From contig PKZN01000159.1 in assembly GCA_003133075.1 (NCBI GenBank), positions 4,298 to 18,338 on the forward strand: a DNA stretch of 14,041 nt, in the 5' to 3' direction. Below the pieces are notes generated by a model, which worked only from the letters and a program-made list of their open reading frames with translations, did not search any database and was not told where the DNA came from. Source of the stretch: Acidimicrobiaceae bacterium (GTDB lineage Bacteria; Actinomycetota; Acidimicrobiia; Acidimicrobiales; RAAP-2). Below, piece after piece: positions 13,319 through 14,041 of this stretch (positions are counted from its first letter, which is position 1; each line of letters starts with the position of its first letter). A program made the position numbers and the translations under genes.

Positions 13319-13962
13319 GCGAGCTCAATCCGAAAATGGAACCCGCCGACGGTCACGTCGTCGCGCGGCGAGAGTGAAACGGCGGAGATCCGGTGTCCGT
13401 TCACGTACGTTCCGTTGGTTGACTGCAGATCTCTGATGGCGACGCCCTCACTGGTACGCCACACCTCGGCGTGCTGACGCGAGACGTTGGCGTCATTCAC
13501 CACCACTTCCACGTCGGGGCTGCGACCAATGGTGAGCGGCAGGTCGCCGACGATGAAGGACCGCCCATCGCTCACGATGAGTCGAGGTTGGCTTTCGCCA
13601 CCGACGAACTCGGTCTTGACCTCGACGGCGCCGGACTTGAGGTCGTCGTCAATGAAGATCTCAACCTTCACCGGCCCCACGAACGCGAAGCCCTCGGCCA
13701 CGGCGTGTTGGCGCACGGTCTCTTCGAGCTCACTCACCAGCGCTTTTTGAAAGCCTTCGAAACGCTCCGCGTCAGTTGGTCCGAGCCACACCCGAATCAC
13801 GTTCGGTGAGATCGGTCCCTGGCTGGAGAGTCGCCGGGTGAGGTCCACCTCTCGCACAATGCGCGTGCCGATTTCAATGGGCTGCAGCGCGTTCTTGAAG
13901 GGACGTGAGAAGGTGCGTTCGAAGAGTCGCTCTAGGCGATTTTCGACGTTCTTAAGTGCCAT
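13315..13962 (-). CDS. fhaA: FhaA-like protein: DUF3662 domain plus FHA domain
   Basis: The 215-residue protein starts with the DUF3662 domain typical of FhaA (about 1-115; NVENRLERLFERTFSRPFKN, ALQPIEIGTRIVREVD) and ends with an FHA domain (about 133-212) showing GRSPDVEVVV, SRQHAEV and STNGTYVNG. FhaA binds phosphorylated partners; in mycobacteria it binds the phosphorylated pseudokinase domain of MviN and restrains peptidoglycan synthesis. The long low-complexity linker of the mycobacterial protein (over 500 residues in total) is nearly absent here, so the two domains are almost adjacent. The ATG at 13962 is the first gene of the six-gene block, with a -10-like TACAGT ten bases upstream. 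Confidence 0.93.
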   Translation of the reverse strand: MALKNVENRLERLFERTFSRPFKNALQPIEIGTRIVREVDLTRRLSSQGPISPNVIRVWLGPTDAERFEGFQKALVSELEETVRQHAVAEGFAFVGPVKVEIFIDDDLKSGAVEVKTEFVGGESQPRLIVSDGRSFIVGDLPLTIGRSPDVEVVVNDANVSRQHAEVWRTSEGVAIRDLQSTNGTYVNGHRISAVSLSPRDDVTVGGFHFRIELA

Positions 13963-13972
13963 GGCACTTTCA

Positions 13973-13978
13973 ACTGTA
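13973..13978 (-). promoter_or_regulatory. -10 hexamer upstream of the fhaA operon
   Basis: TACAGT on the minus strand ends ten bases before the fhaA ATG, so the leader would be only a few bases long. There is no consensus -35. It would be the main promoter of the fhaA-to-crgA block, since no other gap between these genes exceeds 43 bases. Confidence 0.4.
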
Positions 13979-14041
13979 TCGGTCGACCTTCACTAATCGG
14001 AGGTGCGGAGGGCTACTCGAAACGTGTCGACTAATGTTGCA

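Noticed and set aside
1..14041. CRISPR array, riboswitch or ribosomal RNA
   Set aside because: No regularly spaced direct repeats, no recognisable riboswitch core and no rRNA sequence were found.

Overview
The window reads as chromosomal DNA from a high-GC actinobacterium. The strongest evidence is the minus-strand block at 7921-13962, which carries crgA, pknB, pbpA, pstP, fhaB and fhaA, the cell-wall and division signalling cluster typical of Actinobacteria. Frequent TTG and GTG starts and several -10-like hexamers only 6-10 bases from start codons (leaderless or near-leaderless transcripts) fit this. A deep-branching class such as Acidimicrobiia is my guess, because the cluster lacks the rodA and pknA genes found in mycobacteria and streptomycetes. 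The sequence alone does not prove the class.

Left part (1-5023) is a patchwork around two tRNA genes. It starts with the 3' end of an unrecognised membrane protein. A MazF-type toxin and ribbon-helix-helix antitoxin pair follows, enclosed by a long imperfect inverted repeat (about 862-897 and 1720-1756). Next come tRNA-Ala(UGC), a small multi-spanning membrane protein divergent from a TesB-like acyl-CoA thioesterase, tRNA-Ile(GAU), a second toxin-antitoxin-like pair (RelE-like toxin, Phd/YefM-like antitoxin) and a small YdeI/OmpD-associated-type protein. Both antitoxin genes have palindromic operator candidates at their promoters. The middle of this part looks like an accessory pocket beside tRNA genes, but no integrase or transposase is visible.

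Centre (5024-7911) holds a gene-poor stretch of about 430 bases, a COG4705-like membrane protein with four related segments, a PaaI-type hotdog thioesterase, and a divergent acetyl-CoA acetyltransferase (thiolase). The thiolase reading frame is broken by one extra base near 7074-7076.

Right part (7921-13962) is one probable operon transcribed right to left: fhaA, fhaB, pstP, pbpA, pknB, crgA. FhaA and FhaB are phosphothreonine-binding FHA proteins, PstP is the PP2C phosphatase that opposes the kinase, PbpA is a transpeptidase, PknB is a Ser/Thr kinase with external PASTA domains that sense cell wall, and CrgA is a small divisome membrane protein. fhaA/fhaB and fhaB/pstP overlap by TTGA, and pstP/pbpA are 3 bases apart, so translation is probably coupled. 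Points worth checking are the missing rodA and pknA, an SxD in place of SxN in PbpA, and the loss of the usual activation-loop threonines in PknB. I did not find convincing evidence of a wholly new system. The best non-routine signal is the inverted repeat around the MazF module.
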